Positions 54,584 through 63,635 of a stretch of 64,000 nt of DNA are shown here, in pieces. How positions within the stretch are numbered: position 1 is the stretch's first letter; every line of letters begins with the position of its first letter. Made by a program: the position numbers and the translations under genes. A model generated the notes under the pieces. It was not told the DNA's origin. It saw nothing but the letters and a program-made list of their open reading frames with translations, and searched no databases. The stretch covers positions 372,001-436,000 of the forward strand of contig NZ_JAJIRN010000005.1 in NCBI RefSeq assembly GCF_025717515.1, written 5' to 3'. The DNA comes from Roseateles oligotrophus. Lineage in GTDB: Bacteria; Pseudomonadota; Gammaproteobacteria; Burkholderiales; Burkholderiaceae_C.

Positions 54584-56068
54584 ATGAACATTCCCGAACG
54601 AATTGGCAAGTACCCGATCGAGGCCGTGCTTGGCCAAGGGGCGATGGGCACGGTCTACAAAGCCTTTGACCCGCATATTCATCGCCCGGTCGCCATCAAG
54701 ACCGTGCATAAAAACTTGCTCGGCGAAGAGGCTGGGCAAGCAACATTTGCGGCGCGCTTTCGCAATGAAGCGCAGGCGGTCGGACGCTTGCAGCATCCCA
54801 ATATCGTGGCCATCTACGAGTTTGGTGAAGATGACGCGACGGCCTATATCGCGATGGAATTCGTTGAAGGCAAGAGTCTGGACCAGGTCCTGCTCGCCAC
54901 ACCTTTGCTGCCCGAAGCACAGGCGCTGCGCGTAATGGAACAACTGCTCGATGCCTTGGATTGCGCCCATCAGCATGGGGTTTGGCATCGTGATATCAAA
55001 CCCGCAAACCTGATCCTGACCGCACAAGGCCAGGTCAAACTGACCGATTTCGGCATTGCCAGGATTGAAGACTTGGGCTTGACCCAGGTGTCGTCGATGA
55101 TTGGTACGCCGGGCTATATGGCGCCCGAGCAATATATTGGCGAAGGCATCGATCACCGGGCCGATTTGTTTGCCTCCGGCGTGCTGTTCTATCGTTTGCT
55201 GACCGGCGTGCTGCCCTTCACCGGTTCGGTTGAAACGGTGATGTACAAGATCATGAATGAGCAGGCCAAGCCGCCCAGCCAGCTGAGCCAGAGCAGGCAA
55301 GTTGGCCCAGCCAATACCTATGACGCCTTGCTGCACAAGGCTTTGGCCAAGGACGCGGGTGACCGATTCCAAAGCGCTCAGGAATTTCGCTTGGCCTTGA
55401 TTGCGGCGAGCAAGTGGGCCGAAGCGCCACAAGAGGCCGCCGACGAGGCCACGGTGATCGTTCCGCAAGCTCATTGGGCGCAAGCGCTCGACGCGGCCTC
55501 AAAGCTGCCCGAGCACAGTGCCAAGCCCTATTCCACCACAGGCACATCCGCCTCCATGGACGGCAGCGCGGCGCATCCCACGGGTTGGGATCCGGTGGCT
55601 TTGAGCCGTATCGAACGTGCCTTGGCCGTCCAGATCGGGCCGATGTCGAAGCTGATCGTGCGCCAAGCGGCGCAGCGCTGCGCCGACTTGCAGAGCTTGA
55701 CGCAGGAGTTGGGGCAGCATATCGAGCAGGATTCGAAGCGACGTGATTTCATTCGTGAAGCAAGCTCGGCTTCGCAAGCCACGCCGCTTGCGGCCGGCGC
55801 CCCTTCTTCGGCCCGCGCTATTGCATCTTCGACCGCAAACCCTGTCCCGGGTCGATCCGGCGCCAGCGCCATGGAGCCAGTCACCGAAGCCTTTAAAACG
55901 CAGGCCACCGCGGTCTTGACTCGTTATATTGGCCCGATCGCCAAAATCATCATCAAACGCAGCGCCGAAAAGGCCCATGGCAAAACGGAATTTGTCCGCC
56001 TATTGGTCGAGGCGTCCGGTGAAGCGGATTCGGCAAGCCTTGAGCGCGAGCTCAAACTCCTTGGCTGA
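54584..56068 (+). CDS. Ser/Thr protein kinase with duplicated C-terminal module
   Basis: A 494-residue soluble Hanks-type kinase. The P-loop is GQGAMG (17-22), Lys39 is in VAIK, the catalytic loop is HRDIKPAN (135-142), DFG is at 155-157 and APE at 180-182, so it should be active. No transmembrane segment or PASTA domain. A low-complexity linker (about 280-340) leads to two related 50-residue helical units starting near IGPMSKLIV (351) and IGPIAKIII (449). It follows the c-heme HAMP sensor by 10 bases. The ATG at 54584 is taken over a TTG at 54575. Substrates are probably FHA proteins nearby. Confidence 0.92.
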   Translation: MNIPERIGKYPIEAVLGQGAMGTVYKAFDPHIHRPVAIKTVHKNLLGEEAGQATFAARFRNEAQAVGRLQHPNIVAIYEFGEDDATAYIAMEFVEGKSLDQVLLATPLLPEAQALRVMEQLLDALDCAHQHGVWHRDIKPANLILTAQGQVKLTDFGIARIEDLGLTQVSSMIGTPGYMAPEQYIGEGIDHRADLFASGVLFYRLLTGVLPFTGSVETVMYKIMNEQAKPPSQLSQSRQVGPANTYDALLHKALAKDAGDRFQSAQEFRLALIAASKWAEAPQEAADEATVIVPQAHWAQALDAASKLPEHSAKPYSTTGTSASMDGSAAHPTGWDPVALSRIERALAVQIGPMSKLIVRQAAQRCADLQSLTQELGQHIEQDSKRRDFIREASSASQATPLAAGAPSSARAIASSTANPVPGRSGASAMEPVTEAFKTQATAVLTRYIGPIAKIIIKRSAEKAHGKTEFVRLLVEASGEADSASLERELKLLG

Positions 56069-56270
56069 CACGGAGCCTGTTTTTAGGCCGCTGCGGTCTA
56101 CGCTGCCTCAGGGCGATTCAAGCCAAGAAAAGGCTGCGGCCCAAGCATTGAAGGGAATATTGCCGCCATCAATTGAGGATCCAATCTAAAGGCGAGTTAG
56201 CATTCCACTACTTCCAATGGCGCAGCGTTGCAACAAGGCTGGCTACTTGGGTACAGAAAATTAGCTCCCG

Positions 56271-57269
56271 ATGAACGAAAGCCATCTCCCCGATTTTTGC
56301 TCGTTTGATGATCTCAGCATGACCGAGATCATTCGCATGCAAAGCCAGTTGCAGCAGGTGCTGACTCGGCGTTTCGAGCGACAGTCGGTGCTGTTGTTCT
56401 CTGACGTGGTGGGTTCCACGCAGTATTTTTCGCGCTTCGGCGACGCGGCCGGGCGGCAATTGCAACAGCTGCATTTCGACTTGTTGGCACGCTGCACTGC
56501 GTCCTACGGCGGGCGCATCGTGGACACCGCAGGAGACGGTGCGTTCATGGTTTTCTCAGAGGTCAACTCAGCCTTGGACGCGGTCCGTCAGATGCAAGAA
56601 CTGGTCAGCCATGAAAACCTGTCGAGGGCAAGGGTGCAGCAATTGCAATTGCGCACGGGCCTGCATTGGGGGCCGGTACTCACAGACGGCGAATCTGTCA
56701 GTGGCGACTCGGTGAACTTCTGCGCACGCGTCGCGAGCTCGGCAGCCGCGGGAGAAATACGTCTTACGCGCGAGGTCTTTCTGGAAATGGACTCGGCCCG
56801 GCGTGTGCAATGCCAAGCTGTTCCCTCCGGTGAGCTGAAGGGTGTGAGTCGAACTGTTGAATTATTTGCGCTGAATTGGCGTGAAAACGCTCAGCTGCCG
56901 ACTCATCTCAAGGTGCTTGAGACTTCGGAATTGATCGACTTGCCTTTGTCGGACATCATCAGCTTTGGCCGTTTGCGGGAGCACGAGGGATCGCAGGCGA
57001 ACGATGTGGTGCTGACGCCGCAAGATCCGGCCTTGGTGCGGCAAATCAGTCGCTGGCATTTCGAGCTGCGCCGGGGTGCGGCGGGCTTTTTCCTGCGCGC
57101 CTTATCGGACAGCCCGACCGAGGTAGACGGCGTGCTTGCGCCCAAAGGTCAGGACGTACCGATTGCGGTCGGTAGCCGCATCGGGGTGGCAAATGCCTTG
57201 ACCTTGGTGTTGGTAGCGCCACGCCAAATGGACGCCGGCACCCAGCTGAGTCTGGCGAAGCCACGCTAA
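56271..57269 (+). CDS. Class III nucleotide cyclase with C-terminal FHA domain
   Basis: A 332-residue cytosolic protein. The cyclase domain (about 35-200) has metal-binding Asp45 (LLFSDVVGST) and Asp89 (DTAGDGAF), and the transition-state pair Asn149/Arg153 (DSVNFCARVASSAAAGEI), so it looks catalytically complete; ATP versus GTP use is not decided. The FHA domain (about 230-318) has Gly233-Arg234 and ISRWHFEL (Ser260, His263) for phosphothreonine binding. It lies 202 bases after the kinase gene; that gap shows no clear promoter or terminator. FHA binding to the kinase or its targets would link phosphorylation to cyclic nucleotide output. Confidence 0.88.
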   Translation: MNESHLPDFCSFDDLSMTEIIRMQSQLQQVLTRRFERQSVLLFSDVVGSTQYFSRFGDAAGRQLQQLHFDLLARCTASYGGRIVDTAGDGAFMVFSEVNSALDAVRQMQELVSHENLSRARVQQLQLRTGLHWGPVLTDGESVSGDSVNFCARVASSAAAGEIRLTREVFLEMDSARRVQCQAVPSGELKGVSRTVELFALNWRENAQLPTHLKVLETSELIDLPLSDIISFGRLREHEGSQANDVVLTPQDPALVRQISRWHFELRRGAAGFFLRALSDSPTEVDGVLAPKGQDVPIAVGSRIGVANALTLVLVAPRQMDAGTQLSLAKPR

Positions 57270-57316
57270 GGACGCTCTGCGACCTTGCGTTTTTTGCCCT
57301 GAGCCGTGGCTATCGG

Positions 57317-58684
57317 CTATCGGCTCTTGGTGGCCGGCTCCGCCACCGTCTGCATCCTCATCACCGTGATCGCATTGCTATGCCTATGGCTCATCAATGG
57401 CATCAGCCCCGCCGCCAACATGGCTTGCCCTGCTTCTTCACTCATAAAGCGCTCCGCACAGGCTTGCAGTTCGCGCTCGCCGTCGTGCAAAAAGGTAAAC
57501 GCCGGTAGCCCGCCGATCTCGCGTTCATCGCCGGGCTCGAAATCCCAGCCGCTTGCGTTGAAGGATCGGCCGATCAACAGTGCCACAGCCAGCGCGCCAT
57601 TGCCCCACAAAAATTCCTCATGCACCGGCGAGGCATCAAATTCTTCAAAAGCAAATCCCGCGACCGGGTCGCTCTTCTTGCCATAAGGCAGACGCAGCAG
57701 CACACGCGGCGCGGCCAAACCTATCCAGGGCGCGGCTTCGCTCTGGCGCAAGGCTTGCCAGTTGCCCTGCTGGCTCGACTCTAGCGCGGCCAAGCCAGGG
57801 TCGCCGCCTGCCAGCAAGGGCCCGCCGGCTTGGCTAGCCAACAGCCCCAAGGCAGCCAACAAACCGACATCCGCATCCGAGGCTCCGAATTGATACAAGC
57901 CGACCAAGGCCGACCAGCTCTGTCCACCGGGCAGATTGCGCCAGCGGTCGGCCAATGCGTGGTGCAAGCCAGTCCGCGCCAACTGGCCCTTTGATGCGAC
58001 GATATCGGCCAGCAGTTCTTCGCGTGACACGTCAAACAGATGCAACTCCAGTTGGTCGTCCAACTCTAAGTTGGCGATCAGCCATTGAACGCCGCGCCAA
58101 GCCGCTTCCAGGCTTTGGAATGCGGGGTCGTGCAGCAAGCGCCGCATTTGTTCAGTGATGACCGAATCCACGGCCGCGTGTTGCGCCTGCAGGCCGGCCG
58201 TTTGATCGGGGACGATGTGCGGGGCGACCAGCTTGCGGATCAAATTGTCTAAGCCCGGGGAGCCTGACTGAGCCGTCCCAAGCGAGTTGGGGCCAGGTCT
58301 TGCCTCGGTCGATGTTGTCGATTTGCCGAGCAACTGATCCAGCAGACCTGGAGCGCTGCCGCTCTCGATGGGCCGGCTACGCGCTTCCCGCAGGTCCTGA
58401 AACAGCTGCAAGCGAGCATAGAGTTGCTCGGGGTGAAAGTCGTCGATGCTTTCAAAACCAATATCGCCCGCAGCCAATTTGAATTGCGGGGCGAGCCGCA
58501 GCATCACCCTGTCAAGATTGTCCAGATCGACCCGGTGGCTGGGGCGCTCCGTCAACGGCGGCCTTTGGCTTGCAGGCTTGGCGCTGAAGTCTCCCAGCAG
58601 CAAGAGGCGCATAGGGCCGCGTTTCTTGCTGGGGCTTGAGTCGCTTGGGCCGAACGAGAAACCGAACTCCATTCGCTGAGGCAT
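57317..58684 (-). CDS. TssB-TssC-like fused and shortened T6SS sheath protein
   Basis: A 455-residue protein. Residues about 24-105 look like TssB/VipA (MRLLLLGDFSAKP, HRVDLDNLDRVMLRLAPQF, FESIDDFHPEQLYARLQLFQDLREAR). Residues about 145-445 look like TssC/VipB (QMRRLLHDPAFQSLEAAWRGVQWL, WIGLAAPRVLLRLPYG, FLWGNGALAVALLIG, GGLPAFTFLHDG). The final roughly 80-100 residues of normal TssC, which complete the sheath fold, are absent. It may be an alternative sheath, a baseplate or cap factor, or a regulator. Start at 58684 has GGAG 7 bases upstream. It is divergent from vgrG and convergent with the cyclase gene. Confidence 0.8.
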   Translation of the reverse strand: MPQRMEFGFSFGPSDSSPSKKRGPMRLLLLGDFSAKPASQRPPLTERPSHRVDLDNLDRVMLRLAPQFKLAAGDIGFESIDDFHPEQLYARLQLFQDLREARSRPIESGSAPGLLDQLLGKSTTSTEARPGPNSLGTAQSGSPGLDNLIRKLVAPHIVPDQTAGLQAQHAAVDSVITEQMRRLLHDPAFQSLEAAWRGVQWLIANLELDDQLELHLFDVSREELLADIVASKGQLARTGLHHALADRWRNLPGGQSWSALVGLYQFGASDADVGLLAALGLLASQAGGPLLAGGDPGLAALESSQQGNWQALRQSEAAPWIGLAAPRVLLRLPYGKKSDPVAGFAFEEFDASPVHEEFLWGNGALAVALLIGRSFNASGWDFEPGDEREIGGLPAFTFLHDGERELQACAERFMSEEAGQAMLAAGLMPLMSHRHSNAITVMRMQTVAEPATKSR

Positions 58685-58913
58685 TGTGGGCTCCGAAGCT
58701 TTTGACAGGCGGCCAGGCTAACGGCCCATATCCGCAGATTGCCGCCTAGCATACTTTGCTTCAAAACCGAGCGACTGCGCAATCCCAAAAAGTACCTAAG
58801 TCATGGCCGCTTGCTCGGTGATTTTTTTGGTTACAAGGCCGTTATAGTCTCCCGGCTAGGCACAGGTGCTTGCATGCCGAGTTCAGGTCAGCAGATTTTT
58901 GGATTGAAAATTT

Positions 58914-60968
58914 ATGGCAGCATCGACGGCGTTTGAAATGGGCATGGTCAGCGCGGCAGGAGATGCCTTGGCCTTTCGGTCAATGCAGGCCTTCGAAGAG
59001 GTGTCGTGCCCGTTTGAGTTTCAGATCATTGCGGTCTCCGACGATGCGACCCTCGCGGCAGATGATTTGCTGGGCACCACGGCAGCGGTTTGGGTCGCCG
59101 CCGGCGATGCCGGTCCGCGATGGTTCAATGGTGTAGTGACGGCCTTTGGTTTCGAAGGCATGGACGGCCGCCAATACAAATACCGGCTGTGCCTGCGGCC
59201 TTCGCTGTGGCTATTGACCCGGTCGGCAAATCTGCGCGTATTCCAGGATAAGTCGGTTCCCGACATCCTCACGCAGGTGTTTTCGACCTACACCGGGACC
59301 GTAACGCAGGAGCTCAGCGGTACCTACGCGGCGCGCACCTTTTGCGTCCAGTACCGCGAGACCGACTTCAATTTCGTCAGCCGCTTGATGGAAGAGGAGG
59401 GTATCTTCTATTTTTTCCGCCACAGCGAGGACAAGCATGAGTTGGTGATCGCCGATGCGGCCAGCGCGCATGTGACCACGGCGGGTTTTGAGACCGTGCA
59501 ATATTTAGCCGCCGGCAATGCCAAGATCAGCCAGGCTGCCATCAATGAATGGCAGATGCGCCACGAGGTGCAGACCGGCAAGGTGGTGCTGCGCGACTAC
59601 AACTTTCTGACGCCCGATACCGATCTCACCAGCGCGCCCGCTGCGGGCAGCCGCAGCCATGCCGAGGCCGCGCTGGAGGTGTACGACTATCCCGGGCTAT
59701 ATGCGGCCAAGGCCGACGGCGATGCCCGTGCCCTGATTCGGCTTGAGGAGGCGCAGGCCAGGTTCGGTCGCTTCACCGGCCAGGGCAATACGCAGGGTTT
59801 GGCGGCCGGCGCACGCTTCACGCTGGCGGCCCACCCAAGGGACGACCAGAACGCCGAGTACATCGTTTTGTCCACCCGTATCGAGATGAGCTTGTCGGCT
59901 TACGAATCGGGTGCTGACGAGTCCTCGTTTGGCTGCAGTTTCACCTTGCAGCGCTATGACGAGCCTTTTCGACCGGCCCGCAACACCCGCAAGCCGGCGG
60001 TGGCCGGGCCGCAGACGGCTGTCGTGGTCGGCGAGGGCGATGCCGGCGATATCGTGACCGATGAGCATGGTCGGGTCAAAATTCAATTTCACTGGGACCG
60101 CATCGGCAAAAATAAGGCGAATAGCAGCTGCTGGGTTCGGGTGGCCAGCCCCTCGGCCGGCAATGGCTTTGGCATGATTTCGCTGCCGCGCTTGGGTCAA
60201 GAGGTGGTGGTCGACTTTTTGGAAGGCGACCCGGATCAGCCCTTGATCACCGGCCGGGTCTATAACGCGAGCCAGAAAACGCCCTATGAGTTGCCGGTCA
60301 ATGCGACCGTCAGCACGATGAAGAGCCGCAGCAAGCTGGGCGGCGCGGCCGAGTTCAATGAGCTGCGCTTTGAGGACAAGAAGGGCAGCGAGTATTTGCT
60401 CTTCCATGCCCAAAAAGATCGCTTCGAGTTTGTTGAAGAGACGCTTAAAAGCGAAATCGGCAAGGACGAACACCGCACCGTCAAGGCCGACCGCAAGGAA
60501 AAGATCGAGGGTGAGTACCACCTCAGTGTGGTCAAGGATTTGAAGCAAAAAGTCGACGGCAAGTTCAGCTTGGGTGTCGGCAAGGACCTGCTCTTGAAGG
60601 GCGGCGGCATCTTCAGCCTGAAGACCGCCAAGGACATCACCGCACAATCCGGCGCGGCTATTTCGTTGAAATCGACGGCCGATCTGCATCTCAAGATAGG
60701 CACGAATATCGGTGCCGATGCCGGGCAAAACGTACACATCAAGGCCGGCATGAATGTGGTCATCGAAGCCGGTGTGCAGATCAGCATCAAGGCCGGCGCG
60801 TCGTCCATCGTGTTGGGTCCGGACGGGGTGTCCATCACCGGCTCGATGGTCAAGATCAACTCGGGTGGCTCACCCGGCGCAGGCGCCGGCGCCAGCCCCG
60901 TGGCACCGACCGACCCGGATGCGCCCGACGCACCCGAACTGCCCAAAGACCCCTTGACCCATCGCTAG
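58914..60968 (+). CDS. vgrG: T6SS spike protein VgrG (TssI)
   Basis: Trimeric spike that tips the T6SS tube, 684 residues. The gp27-like part covers about 1-380 (FCVQYRETDFNFVSRLMEEEGIFYFF), the gp5 OB-fold about 380-470 (DEHGRVKIQFHWDR, SCWVRVASPSAGNGFGMISLPRLGQEVVVDFLEGDPDQPLITGRVYN), and the beta-helix needle about 490-650. It ends in a short Gly/Ala/Pro tail (PDAPDAPELPKDPLTHR), with no fused effector domain. A TGA three codons before the ATG forces this start; the ribosome site is poor. It is followed by an unknown gene after 7 bases. Confidence 0.95.
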   Translation: MAASTAFEMGMVSAAGDALAFRSMQAFEEVSCPFEFQIIAVSDDATLAADDLLGTTAAVWVAAGDAGPRWFNGVVTAFGFEGMDGRQYKYRLCLRPSLWLLTRSANLRVFQDKSVPDILTQVFSTYTGTVTQELSGTYAARTFCVQYRETDFNFVSRLMEEEGIFYFFRHSEDKHELVIADAASAHVTTAGFETVQYLAAGNAKISQAAINEWQMRHEVQTGKVVLRDYNFLTPDTDLTSAPAAGSRSHAEAALEVYDYPGLYAAKADGDARALIRLEEAQARFGRFTGQGNTQGLAAGARFTLAAHPRDDQNAEYIVLSTRIEMSLSAYESGADESSFGCSFTLQRYDEPFRPARNTRKPAVAGPQTAVVVGEGDAGDIVTDEHGRVKIQFHWDRIGKNKANSSCWVRVASPSAGNGFGMISLPRLGQEVVVDFLEGDPDQPLITGRVYNASQKTPYELPVNATVSTMKSRSKLGGAAEFNELRFEDKKGSEYLLFHAQKDRFEFVEETLKSEIGKDEHRTVKADRKEKIEGEYHLSVVKDLKQKVDGKFSLGVGKDLLLKGGGIFSLKTAKDITAQSGAAISLKSTADLHLKIGTNIGADAGQNVHIKAGMNVVIEAGVQISIKAGASSIVLGPDGVSITGSMVKINSGGSPGAGAGASPVAPTDPDAPDAPELPKDPLTHR

Positions 60969-60975
60969 AGCGGCC

Positions 60976-62727
60976 ATGCAGCCGATCGATACCGAAGCCC
61001 TGGAGCTGGCCGCCTGGCATGACTTTGTGCGGCGACTCTCCCATCAATTGGCCGGCCTTTGGCCTGCGATGGAAGCCCTGCTGGGCGAGCGTTACGAGGT
61101 ATTCGTCAAATTGGCGGTGGAGCAGGCTGGCAAGCTCGGCTTGACTCACGCCGCCAGTGTTGCCCGTTATGTCGATCTCTGCTTTGTGTGGGGGCCTGCC
61201 TTTCAAGACAAGGCAGGGTTTGAATGGGCGCTCGAGGCCTTGTCCAGGGCGGGTGAGTTTGAGTGGCTGAGCGTGCACCAATTGGTACAGCGTTCGCTGC
61301 TTGAGTTGCAGCGCCTGCCGGGCAGCAAGGTCGAACCGCAAGCCTTGACGGCGGCCGATGCAGCCCTGTTGAATGAGTTTGAAGTTCTTGGCCGACAAGG
61401 AGCGATGTTGGCAGCCATCGCGCAGGCCTTGCCTCGTGCTGCCTGTGATCTGGAGGCGATGGAATTACGCCTGCTGGAGGCCGATGGCGACAATGCAACT
61501 GGCCCGCAGGAATACCGGCTCGAAAACAATGGCTGGCAGCGCGCCAAGATTGCCTTGCCGGCCGCCTTGCTTGTCGACGCGAATCGGCCGCTGCCGGCCT
61601 TGATTGCGGTGTTGTCGCCGTTGAAGGGGCAGGGGCGTGCGGCCAAGCTGCAACTGCGTGCGCGCAGCCACGCGGTTTGTGCTGCTGATATTCATCCGGC
61701 GCTGTCTTTCAGTGGCCCCCTCGCTCGCTGGGACTGGGCGGGCCATGAGACGCGTGCGGTCAGTTGGCCGGTACTGGCACGCGAGCAGCCTGCGGCTTTG
61801 CCTGGACCGGGCTGCGTGATTGCCGAAGAAAGCTCGCCGGAACTGTACAAACTGGAGCTGGCGGTTTGTGGTTTGCGCGATGAAGGCGCGGCACTCGGGA
61901 GCATGCAGACCCTGGTCTACGCATGGCCGGCGGCGCAATGGTGGATGGAGATTCAGCGGGCGCGGCCGGACCCGACGCAGCCGCAAGCTTTGCTGCCCGG
62001 CGCAAGAGCTTGGGCTCGCGGCATCAGTCGCTGCCGGGTCGAACGCGATGGCGAAGCCCAGGACAGTGTGGCCTTGCAGCAGCAATTCGAACTCGGGCTA
62101 GACGGCGCGGTCGCCGATGGGCTGCAAAAGCTGGCCCTTGCATGGGAGCAAACGACTGGGCTGAGCGATGCTCGCCTTGGGGTCAGTCTGGGTTTGCTGG
62201 TCGGCAAGATGGCCTGCACCTGGGGTTGGCGACTCGGCGCCGGCGGGCTGAATGGTCGGGCCTTGATGCGCTTGGTCGCGCTGATTGAAATGGAAGCCTG
62301 CATCGCCCGGCTTGAATTCGGAGGCGAGCTGATGTTGGCCGACTCGCGCACGCGCATCAACCTGCTTTGCTCCGGGCAGGCCGCATTGCAGCAACGGATT
62401 CAGCATGAAGTGGCAGGGCCGGCTCTGAGCGAGGCGCTGCTGAGCGGCGTGGTGAGCTGGAGCTTTGCCTTCGAACTGAGCCTGGAGCCAATTGCCAACG
62501 ATGCGGGATGCTTGTTGCAGCAGGCCGGGCCGCTGACGGGCGCGCTGGTCGGTGAGGCCGGTCTACGGCCCAATTCCAGGGGCGGCAGCGGTTGGGAATG
62601 GTTTATCGGGCTGCGTATCGAGGCGGTGACCGCCTCATTGCAATGGACCGACCCTTTGCTGGGTCAGACGCAGCAACTTGTGCCCTTGCTGCCGGCCATG
62701 ACGTTGCTTGACTGGAGCATGGGCTGA
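60976..62727 (+). CDS. Unrecognised vgrG-linked protein, 583 residues
   Basis: No signal peptide or membrane segment. Residues about 10-115 form an all-helical region (WHDFVRRLSHQLAGLWPAME, GLTHAASVARYVDLCFVWGPAFQDKAGFEWA) that recalls the C-terminal half of DUF4123 VgrG-effector adaptors, though I cannot confirm it. The rest is mixed, Trp/Leu/Gln-rich, with no motif I know. The position 7 bases after vgrG and 1-base overlap with the next gene suggest a vgrG-specific adaptor, cargo or baseplate-linked protein. Confidence 0.75.
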   Translation: MQPIDTEALELAAWHDFVRRLSHQLAGLWPAMEALLGERYEVFVKLAVEQAGKLGLTHAASVARYVDLCFVWGPAFQDKAGFEWALEALSRAGEFEWLSVHQLVQRSLLELQRLPGSKVEPQALTAADAALLNEFEVLGRQGAMLAAIAQALPRAACDLEAMELRLLEADGDNATGPQEYRLENNGWQRAKIALPAALLVDANRPLPALIAVLSPLKGQGRAAKLQLRARSHAVCAADIHPALSFSGPLARWDWAGHETRAVSWPVLAREQPAALPGPGCVIAEESSPELYKLELAVCGLRDEGAALGSMQTLVYAWPAAQWWMEIQRARPDPTQPQALLPGARAWARGISRCRVERDGEAQDSVALQQQFELGLDGAVADGLQKLALAWEQTTGLSDARLGVSLGLLVGKMACTWGWRLGAGGLNGRALMRLVALIEMEACIARLEFGGELMLADSRTRINLLCSGQAALQQRIQHEVAGPALSEALLSGVVSWSFAFELSLEPIANDAGCLLQQAGPLTGALVGEAGLRPNSRGGSGWEWFIGLRIEAVTASLQWTDPLLGQTQQLVPLLPAMTLLDWSMG

Positions 62728-63548
62728 TGGAGCGCTTGCTGGTGTTGCGCCTGGAGGCGGTGGGCTGCAGCGCCGAGGCGATGCTCAACGGCGTGCCTTT
62801 GCTGCGCGTCGGCGGCAAGCAATTGCTGGCGAGCGTACCGGTGCATGAATTCACGCTGGCGGGCGGCAACGAGATCGCGCTGACCATCAACCCGCCGACC
62901 CCGGGTGCGCAAGATGGAGGGAGCGCGGCCATGTCCGAACTTGCGGGCGAGCCCTGTCTGTCCGACGGCAAGGTTGGGGCAAGCCTGCGCTTATTGCTGC
63001 CGCGCGTGGGCGGCGTTGCGCATCCGGCCAATGCCCGCACGCTGGCGAGCCTCGACTGGGCACCGGCGGCCGATGAGGTCTACCGCTCACCCATACGTTT
63101 GCAGCAGCGCGCCGAGCTACCGATTGTCTTTCCGCGTTGGCGCTGGCTGGACGCTCCTGTGATCGCCGTCAACGACGGCTTGAAAGAAGAACTCGCCGCC
63201 TATTTGCTCAAAATTGCGCTGGGTTTGGCCAAGGGCAATCCCGAGCCTTTGATTCAGGCCTCGCGCTTGCGCCTGGAAGAATTGGCGCAGGCTTACCAGC
63301 GCAATCTGGTCGATGATGTCAGCCGTCTGCGCGCCCATTTGCTGCAGCTGCACGGCGCCCAAGCGCTCAAACCTAGCTTGCCGGTTGCGGCCAAGATGTT
63401 GTTGCGGCCCGTGGCCGGTGGGCGCTTGCTTGAATGTTTGGCGCCAGATGGGCTGCCCTTGTTGCGCAGCCCTTGTGCGGGCGGCGGCCAGATCATGTGG
63501 CCACTCAGAGTCTCCGCCATAGGCGGCGAGTTCTATGTCTTGCGTTGA
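62727..63548 (+). CDS. Unrecognised T6SS-linked protein, 273 residues
   Basis: Soluble protein, no signal peptide. The N-terminal 120 residues are beta-rich (MERLLVLRLEAVGCSAEAMLNGVPLLRVGG, VPVHEFTLAGGNEIALTINPP), with NGVPLL and GGNE turns that resemble carbohydrate-binding or FHA-like sandwich folds, but no family is certain. A helical segment (about 150-205) follows. The ATG overlaps the stop of the preceding gene (TGATGG), so the two are translated together. It sits between the 583-residue gene and the FHA gene. Function unknown. Confidence 0.75.
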   Translation: MERLLVLRLEAVGCSAEAMLNGVPLLRVGGKQLLASVPVHEFTLAGGNEIALTINPPTPGAQDGGSAAMSELAGEPCLSDGKVGASLRLLLPRVGGVAHPANARTLASLDWAPAADEVYRSPIRLQQRAELPIVFPRWRWLDAPVIAVNDGLKEELAAYLLKIALGLAKGNPEPLIQASRLRLEELAQAYQRNLVDDVSRLRAHLLQLHGAQALKPSLPVAAKMLLRPVAGGRLLECLAPDGLPLLRSPCAGGGQIMWPLRVSAIGGEFYVLR

Positions 63549-63635
63549 GATGGGATTCGTTCAAGTGTTTGATGATTCCCGCTGCGGCGCTGGCTGCCGC
63601 TATGCTGTGCCTTTCAAGAGTTTGGGAGTTCTCGC

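Noticed and set aside
56069-56270. Small gene or promoter between the kinase and cyclase genes
   Set aside because: No open frame with a ribosome site and no protein-like composition; no convincing promoter or terminator found.
58820-58848. Promoter for vgrG with TATAGT at 58843-58848
   Set aside because: The -10 box is plausible but no -35 box stands at the right distance (only GATTTT). The 229-base gap between the divergent sheath-like gene and vgrG otherwise shows no firm feature.
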